Positions 8,881 to 18,723 are shown, numbered from the stretch's first letter. The stretch: DNA of 64,000 nucleotides from Aggregatilineales bacterium (GCA_030834905.1 JAUQWZ010000006.1:372001-436000); one strand, 5' to 3'. Notes: generated by a model from the sequence alone, not told the origin. Translations and numbers: made by a program.

Positions 8881-10158
8881 CTAGGTTCCCGGCGTGGGGG
8901 GCGCTTCCAGCGACAGTTCGACAAAGGTGGTCGTGCCTTCGATGACGTTGACGATGACGCTGACGGTTTCGCCTCCGATATTGGCGATCACCTCATGCCG
9001 CCCAACCGGAATATCGCCGACGGCGAAATTCTCCTGCCAGGCAGGATCGGGATTCACATCCACGCCCGTATTCTGGTAGATGTAGGTTGATGTGGTATCC
9101 ACCACCTGCCCTGTCGCGCGGCTGCGGATGGTCACATCGGCATCCATAACGAGTTCGCCGCTGCGGTTGAGCACGCGCCCGGCAATCACCCCTCTACCCA
9201 CATAAGAAACCATCCACAGGACGGGGTTATAGGTGTCGCCGTAGTTTGGTCGGTACGCCGGATCATAGTTGCCGCGCTCGCCCAGGCGCACTTCAAAATG
9301 GACGTGCGGACCCGTGACGCGCCCGGTGTTGCCCACCAGCCCAATCGGATCGCCGGACACAACCTGCTGACCCGGCACGACGTTCACCAGCGCCAGATGC
9401 GCGTAGAGCGAAAAGATGCGCCGGTTATCGTAGCCAAAATCGTGCTCGATGACGACGACGTTGCCATAACTGTAGGTTTCCTGGAAGAAGCCGCCCTGAA
9501 CCCGCAGCCCGTCAGCCGCCCAGACGACCGTACCATCACCCGCGGCGCGTACCGTTTCGCCAATCGGGTTGGACATATCCAGCCCGGCATGGATGCGCCA
9601 TAGATTCTCCGGTCCATCGGAGCCATATGGGTAGTAGTACAAGCCGCGATTGTTGGCGTTTGAATCCACCGGACGAATCAGATAGTAGTGATCGCGTCCT
9701 AACGGATCGCGCGACTGCGGCGCGGGAAGCGGCGGCGGTGCCCACTGCTGCGGCGGGCGCGTGACGTAGATTTGCGTGAGGGGTATTTCCGTCACCAGCG
9801 CCGGGGCGGTGGGCGGCGGCAGCGTCGGCGTCGCGCCGGACAGCGGCGTCGCGGTTGCCTGCGCCAATGCGGCTGCCGAAATCGCCGTCCCGTCAAACGG
9901 CTCCTGTGCCGCCAGCGTGGGCGGCTCGAATCCCATCGTTGGGATGGCAACCGTAGGCAGCGCTGTGCTGTTGCTGCCAAACCCTTCCGCCAGAATTTGT
10001 TCCCAGGCGTTTACCTGCACCGTCGGCTGAATCTGTGTGGGGACGATGACGCGCAGTTCCTGCGCCGGTCGGGCGTTGTACCACAGCAGGAAGCCAAAGC
10101 CAGCCAGCGCGAGAACGATCAGTGTGATGGCGGGTATGCCATTCCCCTGGCGCTGCAT
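8881..10158 (-). CDS. Membrane-anchored M23 (LytM) peptidoglycan endopeptidase
   Basis: A 425-residue protein with one N-terminal membrane helix (residues 9-26), a Pro/Ala/Thr-rich linker to about 130, and an M23 zinc peptidase domain. The zinc and catalytic motifs are visible: HAGLD (first H and D), LYAHLALV, and GPHVHFEVR (HxH). The catalytic site is therefore complete. A C-terminal beta domain (VIAGRVLNRSGELVMDADVTI) resembles a carboxypeptidase-regulatory or Ig-like fold. The ATG is 2 bases after the stop of the PD40 gene, which implies an operon and perhaps joint action at the wall. Confidence 0.9.
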   Translation of the reverse strand: MQRQGNGIPAITLIVLALAGFGFLLWYNARPAQELRVIVPTQIQPTVQVNAWEQILAEGFGSNSTALPTVAIPTMGFEPPTLAAQEPFDGTAISAAALAQATATPLSGATPTLPPPTAPALVTEIPLTQIYVTRPPQQWAPPPLPAPQSRDPLGRDHYYLIRPVDSNANNRGLYYYPYGSDGPENLWRIHAGLDMSNPIGETVRAAGDGTVVWAADGLRVQGGFFQETYSYGNVVVIEHDFGYDNRRIFSLYAHLALVNVVPGQQVVSGDPIGLVGNTGRVTGPHVHFEVRLGERGNYDPAYRPNYGDTYNPVLWMVSYVGRGVIAGRVLNRSGELVMDADVTIRSRATGQVVDTTSTYIYQNTGVDVNPDPAWQENFAVGDIPVGRHEVIANIGGETVSVIVNVIEGTTTFVELSLEAPPTPGT

Positions 10159-10160
10159 GG

Positions 10161-12377
10161 CTACTGCCCTTCGCCTGCTGGCGCTTCCTGATTGAGCAGA
10201 TCCTCAACTTCGGGCGGCAGCGTGGGGTCAACACCCTCGGCGGTCGGCTCGACCGGGATCGGCGGCGGCGCGGTGGGCGGCGTGGCGCTGCCCACTGTCT
10301 CGAAATTGTCCACCGGCGTTGGCGTCGGCGCAAAGTTGATCAGCGATCCCTCAGTCCAGATTTCACGCATGGCGTTATACCACGAAAGCCCATCCGTCTT
10401 GCGGAACAGCCAGTAATTGATGGCGTTCGAGTTGGCGCGCCAGTCAGAACCTGCCGGAACCCGTTCCCAGCCGTAATCCTCGGCGATCCGCGTAATATCG
10501 ACATAATAGCCCTGCGGAAGCTGAAGGCGCAGGCGTCCGCCCTGGTCGTAAGCCTCGACATCCCCCTCGATGCGACTGGCGAAATCCCAGGGCATCCGGC
10601 GCAGCGGTTCGCCCAACTGTCCGTCCTGGGCGTCCTGCACCACCCGCAGATACAGCCGCCAGTAGGTATCCACGCCAATGTTCTCGCGGACGACTTCCAG
10701 CGCGGCGGGGCTGCCCGCCGTCGAGTTGCGGGTGATAGCGAAGGCGCGTCCGGTCATCAGCCAGTGACGCCGTTCCACACCCGGTTCGGGCGGGCGTTCC
10801 AGGGGCCAGAAGACGTGATCCATTCGCCCCATGAAATCCCAGCCGACCGAATCCAGCACGCGCTCGCGCATCGAACGGAAGGAGTCGTCCACCCGGTCGC
10901 TCAGAGTGGATGGCTCGGCGCTGACGCCAATGGCGCGCAGCACATACGGCGGATCGACGCTGCGCTCCGACACATCCTCGATATACAGCGGTCCTGATAC
11001 CGCCGGACCGACGCTGCCGGAATTGACCAACTGCTGCGGCAGCGGCAGGGCTGACCAGACAGCGCCAGTGGTGCCAACCGGTACCGGAATCACGCTGGTC
11101 ACAACGCCTGAACCCTCAAATGGGCTGGCGATCAGCTGCCCGCCATCGCCCACGTCGGCAGCAAAAACGATGCTCGCGCCATCCGGCGACCATGACGGGC
11201 TGCGCCCGCCGTAAAGCGGCTGCGCGGTGGCGTTTGGATCATCCGCCGACTTGACGAATACCGTCTCCAAGCCGTTCTCAAGCGCGCTGTAGGCAATCCA
11301 CTCGCCGTTGGGTGACCATGCCGGATAGTCCTCGAAACGGTCGGGCGTATTGGTGAAATTGGTGACCGTCTGGTCGTTGAGGTTGAAGATGTAGATGTCC
11401 TGGTTGCCGTCGCGCCACGAGACGAAGGCGATCTGGCGACCATCAGGCGACCACGCCGGCGAAAAATCAGCCGCCGCCGAATTGCCCGGCATCGCCAGCG
11501 GCAGTTCGCTGCCATCCACCCGCTGGAATTGAATGTCGAGATTGCCACTCTGGTAGGTTTCATAGACCAGCCATTCGCCCGCCGGGTCCCAACTGGGTCC
11601 CGCCTGGAATGACAGGTCATAGGTCATGCGCGTTGTCTCACCAGAGGTGAGATCGTAAACGTAGATTTCCCAGTTGCCATCCTGACGCGAAGCATACGCC
11701 AGCCGCCGCCCATCGGGCGACCAAGCCGGATCGCGTTCGTCTTCCGGCGAATTGGTCAGCCGTATTTGCGTCCGGCTGCCCACCGGCACCGCCCAGATAT
11801 CCGTCTGCCCCAGTTCCCGCACCGTGTAGGCAAGGCTGCCGCGCACTTCCAGCACCGAGGGCAGCGGCGTCACCGTCGGAACAGGACTCGCCAGCGGTCC
11901 CGCCGTCGGAGCGCCGCTTTCAGCCGGAGTTGAAGCGAACAGCGGCGCGGCATTCAGCGGCGCGCCGCCGCCCGACGGCGCGGTACGCGCCGGGTTGGTC
12001 GCCCACAGCACAACGCCAATCAACGCCGCCAGCAGCAGAACGGTGAAGGTGCTCAGGACACGGTTCTGAGCGCGAAGCGGATCTTCGACAATCGCGGCTT
12101 CCATCTGCGCGCGGGCGGCGCGGCGTGCCATGACCCGTTCGGCAGACAGCGCGGTTTGTCCGGTCGCGCGGCGGAAAAGGTTGAGCAGCAGCAAAAGCAG
12201 CAGCCCAAAGAGCGTCCCAATCGGACGCAGCACCAGCCCCAACAGCCGCAGAATAGGCGCGAAAATGCGCTGCACCAGCAGCGACAGACCATCCAGCGTC
12301 ACATCCACCAGCGCGAGGCTGCTCTTGAGGAGAACAATGCCCAGTTTATCGGTGAGGCGGTAAGCGCGAACTAACAT
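10161..12377 (-). CDS. Membrane protein with PD40 (TolB-like) beta-propeller
   Basis: A 738-residue protein. Two hydrophobic stretches (around 40-70 and 110-130) precede an extracytoplasmic part. Residues about 200-420 hold five PD40 repeats with the DPAWSPDGRRLAYAS signature and variants (SPAWSPDGRQIAFVS, YPAWSPNGEWIAYSA, SPSWSPDGASIVFAA), so a propeller is expected. The C-terminal 250 residues have no fold I recognise; they are rich in W, R and E and end in a Pro/Thr tail. It is first in a two-gene operon with the M23 endopeptidase, suggesting an envelope sensor or scaffold role. Confidence 0.78.
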   Translation of the reverse strand: MLVRAYRLTDKLGIVLLKSSLALVDVTLDGLSLLVQRIFAPILRLLGLVLRPIGTLFGLLLLLLLNLFRRATGQTALSAERVMARRAARAQMEAAIVEDPLRAQNRVLSTFTVLLLAALIGVVLWATNPARTAPSGGGAPLNAAPLFASTPAESGAPTAGPLASPVPTVTPLPSVLEVRGSLAYTVRELGQTDIWAVPVGSRTQIRLTNSPEDERDPAWSPDGRRLAYASRQDGNWEIYVYDLTSGETTRMTYDLSFQAGPSWDPAGEWLVYETYQSGNLDIQFQRVDGSELPLAMPGNSAAADFSPAWSPDGRQIAFVSWRDGNQDIYIFNLNDQTVTNFTNTPDRFEDYPAWSPNGEWIAYSALENGLETVFVKSADDPNATAQPLYGGRSPSWSPDGASIVFAADVGDGGQLIASPFEGSGVVTSVIPVPVGTTGAVWSALPLPQQLVNSGSVGPAVSGPLYIEDVSERSVDPPYVLRAIGVSAEPSTLSDRVDDSFRSMRERVLDSVGWDFMGRMDHVFWPLERPPEPGVERRHWLMTGRAFAITRNSTAGSPAALEVVRENIGVDTYWRLYLRVVQDAQDGQLGEPLRRMPWDFASRIEGDVEAYDQGGRLRLQLPQGYYVDITRIAEDYGWERVPAGSDWRANSNAINYWLFRKTDGLSWYNAMREIWTEGSLINFAPTPTPVDNFETVGSATPPTAPPPIPVEPTAEGVDPTLPPEVEDLLNQEAPAGEGQ

Positions 12378-12496
12378 GCGGGAGTAAAGAATCCTGTTTG
12401 ACTATGAAGAAGTAAGCTCGAATTGTAGCTGTAAAAACAAATGGCGGCAATCAGGGCGCGAATTTTGGGACTGGTGAAAGGTGAGGAGATATTCCA

Positions 12497-12522
12497 TCGG
12501 GCAAGGTGCGCCTTGTCCCTAC
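12497..12522. repeat. Dispersed palindrome, imperfect
   Basis: GGGCAAGG / TGCG / CCTTGTCCC followed by TAC: a member of the GTAGGGGCAAGG subtype also seen at 40479-40506. It sits just upstream of the LysM/YkuD promoter. Confidence 0.7.
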
Positions 12523-12552
12523 ACGCCCGTGTTTTTCCCCACACCCGCCAAA

Positions 12553-12581
12553 TTGACGCTTATTCAAACTTCGTGTACTGT
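12553..12581 (+). promoter_or_regulatory. Candidate sigma-70 promoter of the LysM/YkuD gene
   Basis: TTGACG (12553-12558) and TACTGT (12576-12581) are separated by 17 bases, 49 bases before the chosen ATG. The -35 is strong and the -10 is weak. Confidence 0.45.
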
Positions 12582-12630
12582 AATCAGAACAATTTATCGT
12601 TCTGTTAGCCGCTGCCAAGAGGTTTCACCG

Positions 12631-13722
12631 ATGCAAAAATTACGCCTGCTCCTGGTTGTGCTGTGCGTCTTGTTTTTGACCATTCCCGTGTTCGCGCAGC
12701 AAACAACCCATCTGGTACAGCCCGGCGAAAACCTCTTTCGAATAGCGCAGTTGTATGGCACAGAAGTCAGCGTCCTGGCGCAGGCAAATGCCATCAGCAA
12801 CACCTGGCAGATTTACGCCGGTCAAACGCTGGTCATCCCCGGAACAGCGCCAGCCAGCGCCGTTCCCGCCGAATCGCAGCCTGCCAGCCCGGCAGCGCCC
12901 ATTTATTACACCGTCCAGCGCGGCGATCAGCTCTGGCGGATTGCCCAGCTTCACGGCATCACCTCCGACGAACTGATCCGCCTGAACAACATCGCCAACG
13001 CGAACCTGATTTATGCCGGACAGCAGCTTATCGTCGGCATGGGTGCCGCCGACCCGGCGCAGGCTGCGCCAACATCGCCGGATATCGTCGCGCTGCCCAC
13101 AGCCCAAATCCTGCCGCTGCTCGATGCCGCCGTCAGCGTGCCGTCAAGCGCCGCCACGAGCGAAACAACGCACGTCGTCCAGCCGGGCGAAGGACTGGCT
13201 TCGATTGCCCGGCGCTATGGCGTGAGTATGCTCGCCATCACCCAGGCGAACAACATTTATAATGCCGATCACATCCTTGCCGGTCAGACGCTGCGCATTC
13301 CCGGTCAGGGAAGCGGTGGACTGGAATATCAGGTCGTCACCGCCGCCGCGCCCGCCGCCCCAACCAGCTTTGGGCGTGAGATCATCGTTGACCTGAGCGA
13401 CGCGCGGGTGTATGCCTACGAAAATGGCATGTTGGTGCGCAATGTACTGGCTTCAACCGGGCTGCCCGCCACACCCACCGTCCAGGGCGATTTCACCGTC
13501 CAGCGCAAATACACCGCCCAGACGATGGTCGGACCCGGCTACTACCTGCCCGATGTGCCGTATGTGCTCTATTTTTACGCCGGTTACGCCCTTCACGGCA
13601 CCTACTGGCACAATAATTTCGGTCAGCCGATGAGCCACGGCTGCGTCAACCTGCCAACCCCGGACGCGGAATGGTTCTTCAACTGGGCAGATGTGGGGAC
13701 GCCGGTTCGCGTTCAGTGGTGA
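12631..13722 (+). CDS. LysM-repeat L,D-transpeptidase (YkuD)
   Basis: Secreted 363-residue wall enzyme. The ATG at 12631 has AAGAGG 8 bases upstream and begins a signal peptide (MQKLRLLLVVLCVLFL, cut near FAQQ). Three LysM modules follow (HLVQPGENLFRIAQLYG, YTVQRGDQLWRIAQLHG, HVVQPGEGLASIARRYG), each ending in an AGQ-type turn. The C-terminal YkuD domain has YALHGTYWHNNFG and SHGCVNLP, with catalytic Cys and the upstream His. It would cross-link or anchor peptidoglycan through 3-3 bonds. Upstream in-frame codons back to 12481 run through a palindrome and are not credible coding sequence. Confidence 0.92.
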   Translation: MQKLRLLLVVLCVLFLTIPVFAQQTTHLVQPGENLFRIAQLYGTEVSVLAQANAISNTWQIYAGQTLVIPGTAPASAVPAESQPASPAAPIYYTVQRGDQLWRIAQLHGITSDELIRLNNIANANLIYAGQQLIVGMGAADPAQAAPTSPDIVALPTAQILPLLDAAVSVPSSAATSETTHVVQPGEGLASIARRYGVSMLAITQANNIYNADHILAGQTLRIPGQGSGGLEYQVVTAAAPAAPTSFGREIIVDLSDARVYAYENGMLVRNVLASTGLPATPTVQGDFTVQRKYTAQTMVGPGYYLPDVPYVLYFYAGYALHGTYWHNNFGQPMSHGCVNLPTPDAEWFFNWADVGTPVRVQW

Positions 13723-13747
13723 GGTGCTGCCGGAAGAGGGGGTGACG

Positions 13748-14332
13748 TCAGTTTCCGGCGGGCGGCTGCCCTTCCAGACCGAGCGCCGCCGCGTTCGCCT
13801 TCATCGCATCCAGCACGATCTGAATGTGTTCGTCCAGCGGAACGCCGAGGGCTTCCGCCGCGTTTTCGATTTCCTGGCGGCTGACCGGCGCGGCGAACAG
13901 TTTGTCTTTCCACTTCTTCTTTATTGACCTTAGCTCCACGTCCAGAATGCTTTTCGATGGGCGCACCAGCGCCACAGCGATCAGAAATCCGGTCAGTTCG
14001 TCTACGGCGACCAGGGACTTTTCCATCAAGGTTTCCGGTGCGACGCCGGTGATTTCCTCGGCGTGTGCCAGTATCCCGCGAATTACGTCCTCCGGCACGC
14101 CGCGTTCGCGCAGCACCTGCGACCCCACCACCGGGTGTCCGACGGTGCTCACGTCTGGATAGCGCTCGTAGTCAAAGTCGTGCAGCAGCCCGGTGACACC
14201 CCACACGTCAGGATCGCCCTGAAAGCGCGGCGCGTATGCCCGCATTGATGCTTCGACGGCGAGCATGTGCCGCCGCAGCGACTCGCTGGCAGTCCATTCC
14301 GTCACCAGTGTCCACGCCTGTTCTCGATTCAA
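13748..14332 (-). CDS. HD-domain phosphohydrolase
   Basis: A 194-residue cytoplasmic protein of the HDIG/HD hydrolase superfamily. Metal ligands are suggested by the RRHMLAVE His, the LLHDFDYER HD pair, VGHPVVG and ILAHAEE. The family hydrolyses nucleotides or phosphate esters, and the true substrate is unknown. The TTG start overlaps the stop of the Ser/Thr kinase gene (TTGA), so translation is coupled and the two may work together. The C-terminal helices are unexceptional. Confidence 0.85.
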   Translation of the reverse strand: MNREQAWTLVTEWTASESLRRHMLAVEASMRAYAPRFQGDPDVWGVTGLLHDFDYERYPDVSTVGHPVVGSQVLRERGVPEDVIRGILAHAEEITGVAPETLMEKSLVAVDELTGFLIAVALVRPSKSILDVELRSIKKKWKDKLFAAPVSRQEIENAAEALGVPLDEHIQIVLDAMKANAAALGLEGQPPAGN

Positions 14333-16116
14333 GTTCCCCCCTCGTAGACGTTAACGCTGATAGTCAGTGGTTGGCTGCCGATAAGGATTTGCCCCGGCGT
14401 CCGCAGTTCCCACTGTCCCGAACAAATTACCACCTGATTATTCTGGCGGCATGCCGTCGGCGGCGTGCGCCCGACCAACTGAAGCGTCGTCGTGTCCCCG
14501 ACTTCGACGCGCTCGCGGATGAAAAGATAGGGTTCCGCGCCGAAGTTTTCGCCGCTGCCCAGCAGGAACACCAGCGCCGTCAGTCGTTCCCACGGACAGG
14601 TGCCGGTGTTTTGCAGCACAATCTGGCGCTCGTAACGGACACCCGCCACGAAGAAATCGCCATCCGGCGGCGTTTGCTCCACAATCCGGTAGTCGTAGTG
14701 ACAGGCGACAATCGTCTGCGTCTGCTGCTCTCGGAACAGGGTTGCCTGTATCAGCGTCAGCGTCAGATCGAGCGTCGGCGTGAGGGTGATCGACGGCGTC
14801 AGCGTCGTGGATGGCGTATAAGTCATCGTTGGCGTCTCCGACGGCGTCAGCGTGAACGTTTCCGTCGGTACGGCGGTATCGGTGGCTGTAGGGAACGGCG
14901 TCACCCGTTCGGTGGGGATACTCATCACCCTCGCAGTGGCGGTAGGCGGCGGTTCGGGGGTCAGGGTAGCCGGTTCGGTTGGCGCGAGTGTTGGGGTCAG
15001 TGTCGGCATGTCCGTCGCCGTCTCGGTCGGCGTCTCGCTGGGGCGCAGTCCAAGCAGCCCCGCGCCGCCGTCACTCATGGCGAACAGCGCCACGCCGATC
15101 AGCACCACGCCGCCGAACAGCAGCCAGTACCAGCGCGACAGCGGCTGTCGCGTTGGCGTGCCGCGCGCGCGCTGTTCCTCTCTGGCTTTGCGCACTTCGT
15201 CGGACAGCCCCGCCAGTTCCTGGGTATCCTGCTCTTCGCGCGTTGGCTTGCTGACGACGAGGGTTTGCTGGTATTCAACCGTTTCGCCGCGCTCGACCTT
15301 CTCCAGATCGGCGATCAGTTCGTTGGCAGACTGGTAGCGGTCGTCGGCGTCCTTTGCCAGCAGCCGGGTAATCACCACGTCAATGGAGGGCGGCAGGTCG
15401 GGATTCAGCCGCCGCGCCGAGGGGATCGGCTCGTTGAGATGCTTCAGGATGACCGCCAGCGGCGTTTCGGCGTCGTAGGGCAGCCTGCCCGTCACCAGTT
15501 GAAACAGGATTACGCCGAGCGAATACAGGTCAGAGCGCTCGTCTCCGGCATCGCCCAACCCCTGCTCCGGCGCCATGTAAGCCGGTGTTCCGACCATGCC
15601 GCCGCTTGCCGTAAACTGGATGCCGGTCACGATCTTGGCGATGCCAAAATCTGCCAGCACGACCCGGTTGTCACGGTCAAGCATCAGGTTGGCGGGCTTC
15701 ACGTCGCGGTGGATCATGCCCTGACTGTGGGCGTAAGCCAGCGCCCCGGCAGCCTCGCGCACGATGCGCAGCGCCTCGTTGAGGGGCATCAGTTCGCCCT
15801 GCTCGTTCAGGCGGAACAACTGCCCCTTCAGCGTTGGTCCTTCGACCAACTCCATCACCATGTAGTAGCTTTCGAGGGCTTCATCGGTCTCGAAGTCGTA
15901 CACCTGAACGATGTTCGGGTGTTTCAGCCGCGCGATATTGCGGGCTTCTTTCTCGAAGCGGGTCTTGAATTCAGGGTCATCGGCAAGGAACGCGTGAAGC
16001 ACCTTGATCGCCACGTAGCGATCAAGACTCACGTGATAAGCGCGGTAGACTTCTGCCATGCCACCACGCCCAAGACGTTCAATAACCTCGTATTTGCCCA
16101 GCTTACGTGTTGCCAC
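14329..16116 (-). CDS. Transmembrane Ser/Thr protein kinase with extracellular NBR1-type Ig domain
   Basis: A 595-residue PknB-type kinase. The kinase domain spans residues 8-275: GRGGMAEVYRA glycine loop, AIKVL lysine 38, HRDVKPANLML around 136-146, ADFGIA around 155-160, and GTPAYMAPEQ. A juxtamembrane charged stretch leads to one membrane helix (about 329-347), then a Thr/Pro-rich spacer to about 460. The C-terminal outer domain (470-590) has the pattern FFVAGVRYERQIVLQNTG and GTCPWERL of the central NBR1 Ig-like fold. It probably senses an external ligand and signals inward. The start is GTG. The HD hydrolase gene overlaps its stop. Confidence 0.92.
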   Translation of the reverse strand: MATRKLGKYEVIERLGRGGMAEVYRAYHVSLDRYVAIKVLHAFLADDPEFKTRFEKEARNIARLKHPNIVQVYDFETDEALESYYMVMELVEGPTLKGQLFRLNEQGELMPLNEALRIVREAAGALAYAHSQGMIHRDVKPANLMLDRDNRVVLADFGIAKIVTGIQFTASGGMVGTPAYMAPEQGLGDAGDERSDLYSLGVILFQLVTGRLPYDAETPLAVILKHLNEPIPSARRLNPDLPPSIDVVITRLLAKDADDRYQSANELIADLEKVERGETVEYQQTLVVSKPTREEQDTQELAGLSDEVRKAREEQRARGTPTRQPLSRWYWLLFGGVVLIGVALFAMSDGGAGLLGLRPSETPTETATDMPTLTPTLAPTEPATLTPEPPPTATARVMSIPTERVTPFPTATDTAVPTETFTLTPSETPTMTYTPSTTLTPSITLTPTLDLTLTLIQATLFREQQTQTIVACHYDYRIVEQTPPDGDFFVAGVRYERQIVLQNTGTCPWERLTALVFLLGSGENFGAEPYLFIRERVEVGDTTTLQLVGRTPPTACRQNNQVVICSGQWELRTPGQILIGSQPLTISVNVYEGGT

Positions 16117-16359
16117 GGTTCAGCGCTCGCCTTGCACGAAGCAAAAGTGCCCGCACCCAGTATTTTCAGCCCGGCAGTATACCCTGATTGGTTTCAATTT
16201 TCAAACCATTATGGATTTTTCGGAGTCTGAATAATAGTACAGGACATAAGGCAAACCTAGAGTAAGAATTTCAGGTGGACGACGGGTATCCGGTGGCTGT
16301 CCTGGAGACGCCCCACCCTGCCCGCCGTCCAAACTTGCTGCGCTTAAAACGGCGTTCGC

Positions 16360-17775
16360 TTAGCCGCCGCCGGAAACACCCTGAATGCCGCCTTCGGTCA
16401 TCTGGCGGGCGTCGAGCGCCTTATCCACATCCTCGGCTTTCATATAGCCAAGCTCAACCACAATTTCCTTGATGCTGCGGTTTTCCGCCATCGACTTCTT
16501 GGCGACTTCCGCGCCCTTCTGATAGCCGATAATTGGGTTCAGCGCCGTCACCAGAATCGGGTTGCGCGCCAGCCAGCCTTCGGCGCGCTCGCGGTTGGCG
16601 ACCAGCCCGCGCACGCCAAACTCGGTGAAAGCGTTGACCGAGCCGATCATAACGTGCATGGCTTCAAACAGGTTGTGGGCAATAATCGGCATCATCACGT
16701 TCAGTTCAAGCTGCCCTGCCTGCGCCGCCAGCACCACCGTCTGGTCGCAGCCCATGACGTGGAACATTGCCATGTTCAGCATTTCCGCCATCACCGGGTT
16801 GATCTTGCCGGGCATGATCGACGAGCCGGGCTGTACCGCCGGGAAGGTGATCTCCGCCAGTCCCGTCGTGGGACCGCTGGAAAGCAGCCGGGTGTCATTG
16901 GCGATGCGGATCAACTCCTGCGCCGCCGTTCGTATCGCGCCGGAGAAGAACGCCGCGTCCTGGTGCGACTGCATCGACTCGAACAGGTCGTCCGACTCGG
17001 ACAGCTTCAGCCCGCTGAGCTGGCTCAGTTTGGCGACCATCCGCGCGTGGTATTCGGGATGGGCGTTCAAGCCGGTACCCGTCGCCGTACCGCCGATGCC
17101 CAGCCGCCGCAGCCCTTCCGCCGCCTGCTCGATCTTTTCGATATTCCGGTGAATTGCCTTCGCCCACGCGCCGACTTCCTGCCCCAGCGTGACCGGTACG
17201 GCGTCCTGCAAATGGGTGCGCCCACTCTTCACCACGTCATCCCATTCACGCGCCTTAGCGGTAAAGGCATCCGCCAGCGTCCCCAGCGTCGCGACCAGTT
17301 CGTCCACGCGCCACAGCGCGCCGAGGCGAATCGCCGTTGGAATGGTATCGTTGGTGCTCTGCGCCATGTTGACGTGATCGTTCGGGTTGACCGGCTTGCC
17401 CTTGTCTTCGAGCGCGAAACCGAGGATCTGATTGGCGCGGTTGGCGATCACCTCGTTGGTGTTCATGTTGTGGCTGGTGCCCGCGCCCGCCTGGAACGGA
17501 TCGACCACGAACTGCTCGCGGTGCTGTCCCGCCAGAATCTCGTCGCCCGCCTGCATGATCGCCCGCGCCATTTCGGGGCTGAGCAAGCCGAGATCCAGAT
17601 GTACTTCGGCGGCGGCGCGTTTGATTAGCACCATCGACCAGACAAACGCCGGATAGGGCTTCAGACCGCTGATGGGAAAGTTCTCTACCGCGCGCTGCGT
17701 TTGCGCGCCGTACAGCGCGTTTGCGGGAACCTTGACCTCGCCAAGCGAGTCCTTTTCAATACGATATTGGGTCAT
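16360..17775 (-). CDS. fumC: Class II fumarate hydratase FumC
   Basis: Interconverts fumarate and malate in the citric acid cycle; a cytosolic homotetramer without iron-sulfur cluster. The 471-residue length fits. The family signature GSSIMPGKINPV is present, as are SGRTHLQDAVPVTLGQE, TGTGLNAHPEY and NMNTNEVIANRA. The ATG at 17775 (MTQYRIEKDSLG) has GGAG 8 bases upstream and matches known N-termini; an in-frame codon 12 residues earlier lacks support. The gene stands alone. The spacer 16117-16359 before the kinase gene shows nothing I can name. Confidence 0.95.
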   Translation of the reverse strand: MTQYRIEKDSLGEVKVPANALYGAQTQRAVENFPISGLKPYPAFVWSMVLIKRAAAEVHLDLGLLSPEMARAIMQAGDEILAGQHREQFVVDPFQAGAGTSHNMNTNEVIANRANQILGFALEDKGKPVNPNDHVNMAQSTNDTIPTAIRLGALWRVDELVATLGTLADAFTAKAREWDDVVKSGRTHLQDAVPVTLGQEVGAWAKAIHRNIEKIEQAAEGLRRLGIGGTATGTGLNAHPEYHARMVAKLSQLSGLKLSESDDLFESMQSHQDAAFFSGAIRTAAQELIRIANDTRLLSSGPTTGLAEITFPAVQPGSSIMPGKINPVMAEMLNMAMFHVMGCDQTVVLAAQAGQLELNVMMPIIAHNLFEAMHVMIGSVNAFTEFGVRGLVANRERAEGWLARNPILVTALNPIIGYQKGAEVAKKSMAENRSIKEIVVELGYMKAEDVDKALDARQMTEGGIQGVSGGG

Positions 17776-17937
17776 CTGTGATTTCTCCAACACTCCATAA
17801 CGCGCTCGCATCGTTGAGAATAAGTATCGCGGCTGGTGCCGCCACCTCGTGCAAGCGCCAGATCAACAAAAAAGCGCTCCCCATTGTAGCGCCATTAGAT
17901 CCCTGAATAAAACCGTTTGTACTATTTGCCATTCGTT

Positions 17938-17966
17938 AGCGGGGCAAGCCGGTGACTCGCCCCGCT
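17938..17966 (-). terminator. Hairpin downstream of superoxide dismutase gene
   Basis: AGCGGGGC / 13-base loop / GCCCCGCT, 22 bases past the stop of the sod gene. No strong T-tract on the minus strand, so the terminator role is probable only. Confidence 0.5.
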
Positions 17967-17987
17967 GCTGTTTACATCAATGATGTC

Positions 17988-18596
17988 CTACCGCGCGGCG
18001 TATCGACGGGCAACCTCGTCCCAGTTGATCACGTTAAAGAACGCGGTGATGTAATCCGGGCGGCGATTCTGGTACTTGAGATAGTAGGCATGTTCCCAGA
18101 CATCCAGACCCAGGATCGCCTTCTTGCCTTCCATCAGCGGCGAGTCCTGATTCGCCGTCGAGGTGATGCTCAGCGAGCCATCCGGCGCGACCAGCAGCCA
18201 TGCCCAGCCGGAGCCAAAACGAGTCGCGCCTGCTGCCGAAAACTGCTGCTTGAACGCATCGAAGCCGCCAAACGCCGAATTGATGGCGTTCGCCAGATCG
18301 CCGGTCGGCTGTCCGCCGCCGTTGGGACCCATAACCTGCCAGAACAGCGTGTGGTTGGCATGACCGCCACCGTTGTTGCGCACCGCCATCTGGATATCCT
18401 GCGGCAGGCTGCTGATCGAGCCGAGCAGCTCTTCAATCGACTTGTTCTGCAGGTCAGCGTGACCCTCCAGCGCCTTGTTCAGATTGTTGACGTAAGCCGC
18501 ATGGTGCTTGTCGTGGTGGATTTCCATCGTCTGCTGGTCAATGTGCGGCTCCAGCGCGTTCGAGGAATAAGGAAGGGCGGGTAATTCAAACGCCAT
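17988..18596 (-). CDS. sodA: Superoxide dismutase, Fe/Mn family
   Basis: Converts superoxide to oxygen and peroxide in the cytoplasm. The 202-residue protein has the metal ligands in [15 protein letters not shown], the [10 protein letters not shown] helix and [19 protein letters not shown]. GGHxNHxLFW and GPNGGG are typical of manganese or cambialistic enzymes; metal use is not certain. The ATG at 18596 is preferred: AGGAG lies 9 bases upstream, while the ATG three codons earlier would abut the ribosome site. A soluble SOD implies at least occasional oxygen exposure. Confidence 0.95.
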   Translation of the reverse strand: MAFELPALPYSSNALEPHIDQQTMEIHHDKHHAAYVNNLNKALEGHADLQNKSIEELLGSISSLPQDIQMAVRNNGGGHANHTLFWQVMGPNGGGQPTGDLANAINSAFGGFDAFKQQFSAAGATRFGSGWAWLLVAPDGSLSITSTANQDSPLMEGKKAILGLDVWEHAYYLKYQNRRPDYITAFFNVINWDEVARRYAAR

Positions 18597-18693
18597 TTTG
18601 CACATCTCCTGTTGTTATAAATCAGTAAGAGCGAGACATATTGTAACAGATCTGGACGCCAATTACACCCGTCGCGCTCGTAAAACTGGACTT

Positions 18694-18723
18694 TTGTACA
18701 GGACTATCATCCCCTGTTAAGAT
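18694..18723 (+). promoter_or_regulatory. Candidate promoter of the EamA transporter gene
   Basis: TTGTAC (18694-18699) and TAAGAT (18718-18723) with an 18-base gap, about 65 bases before the chosen start. Confidence 0.4.

Noticed and set aside
14236..16230. Long open frame opposite the Ser/Thr kinase
   Set aside because: It is an antisense shadow of a well-supported kinase gene, rich in Arg, His and Gln, with no family motif.
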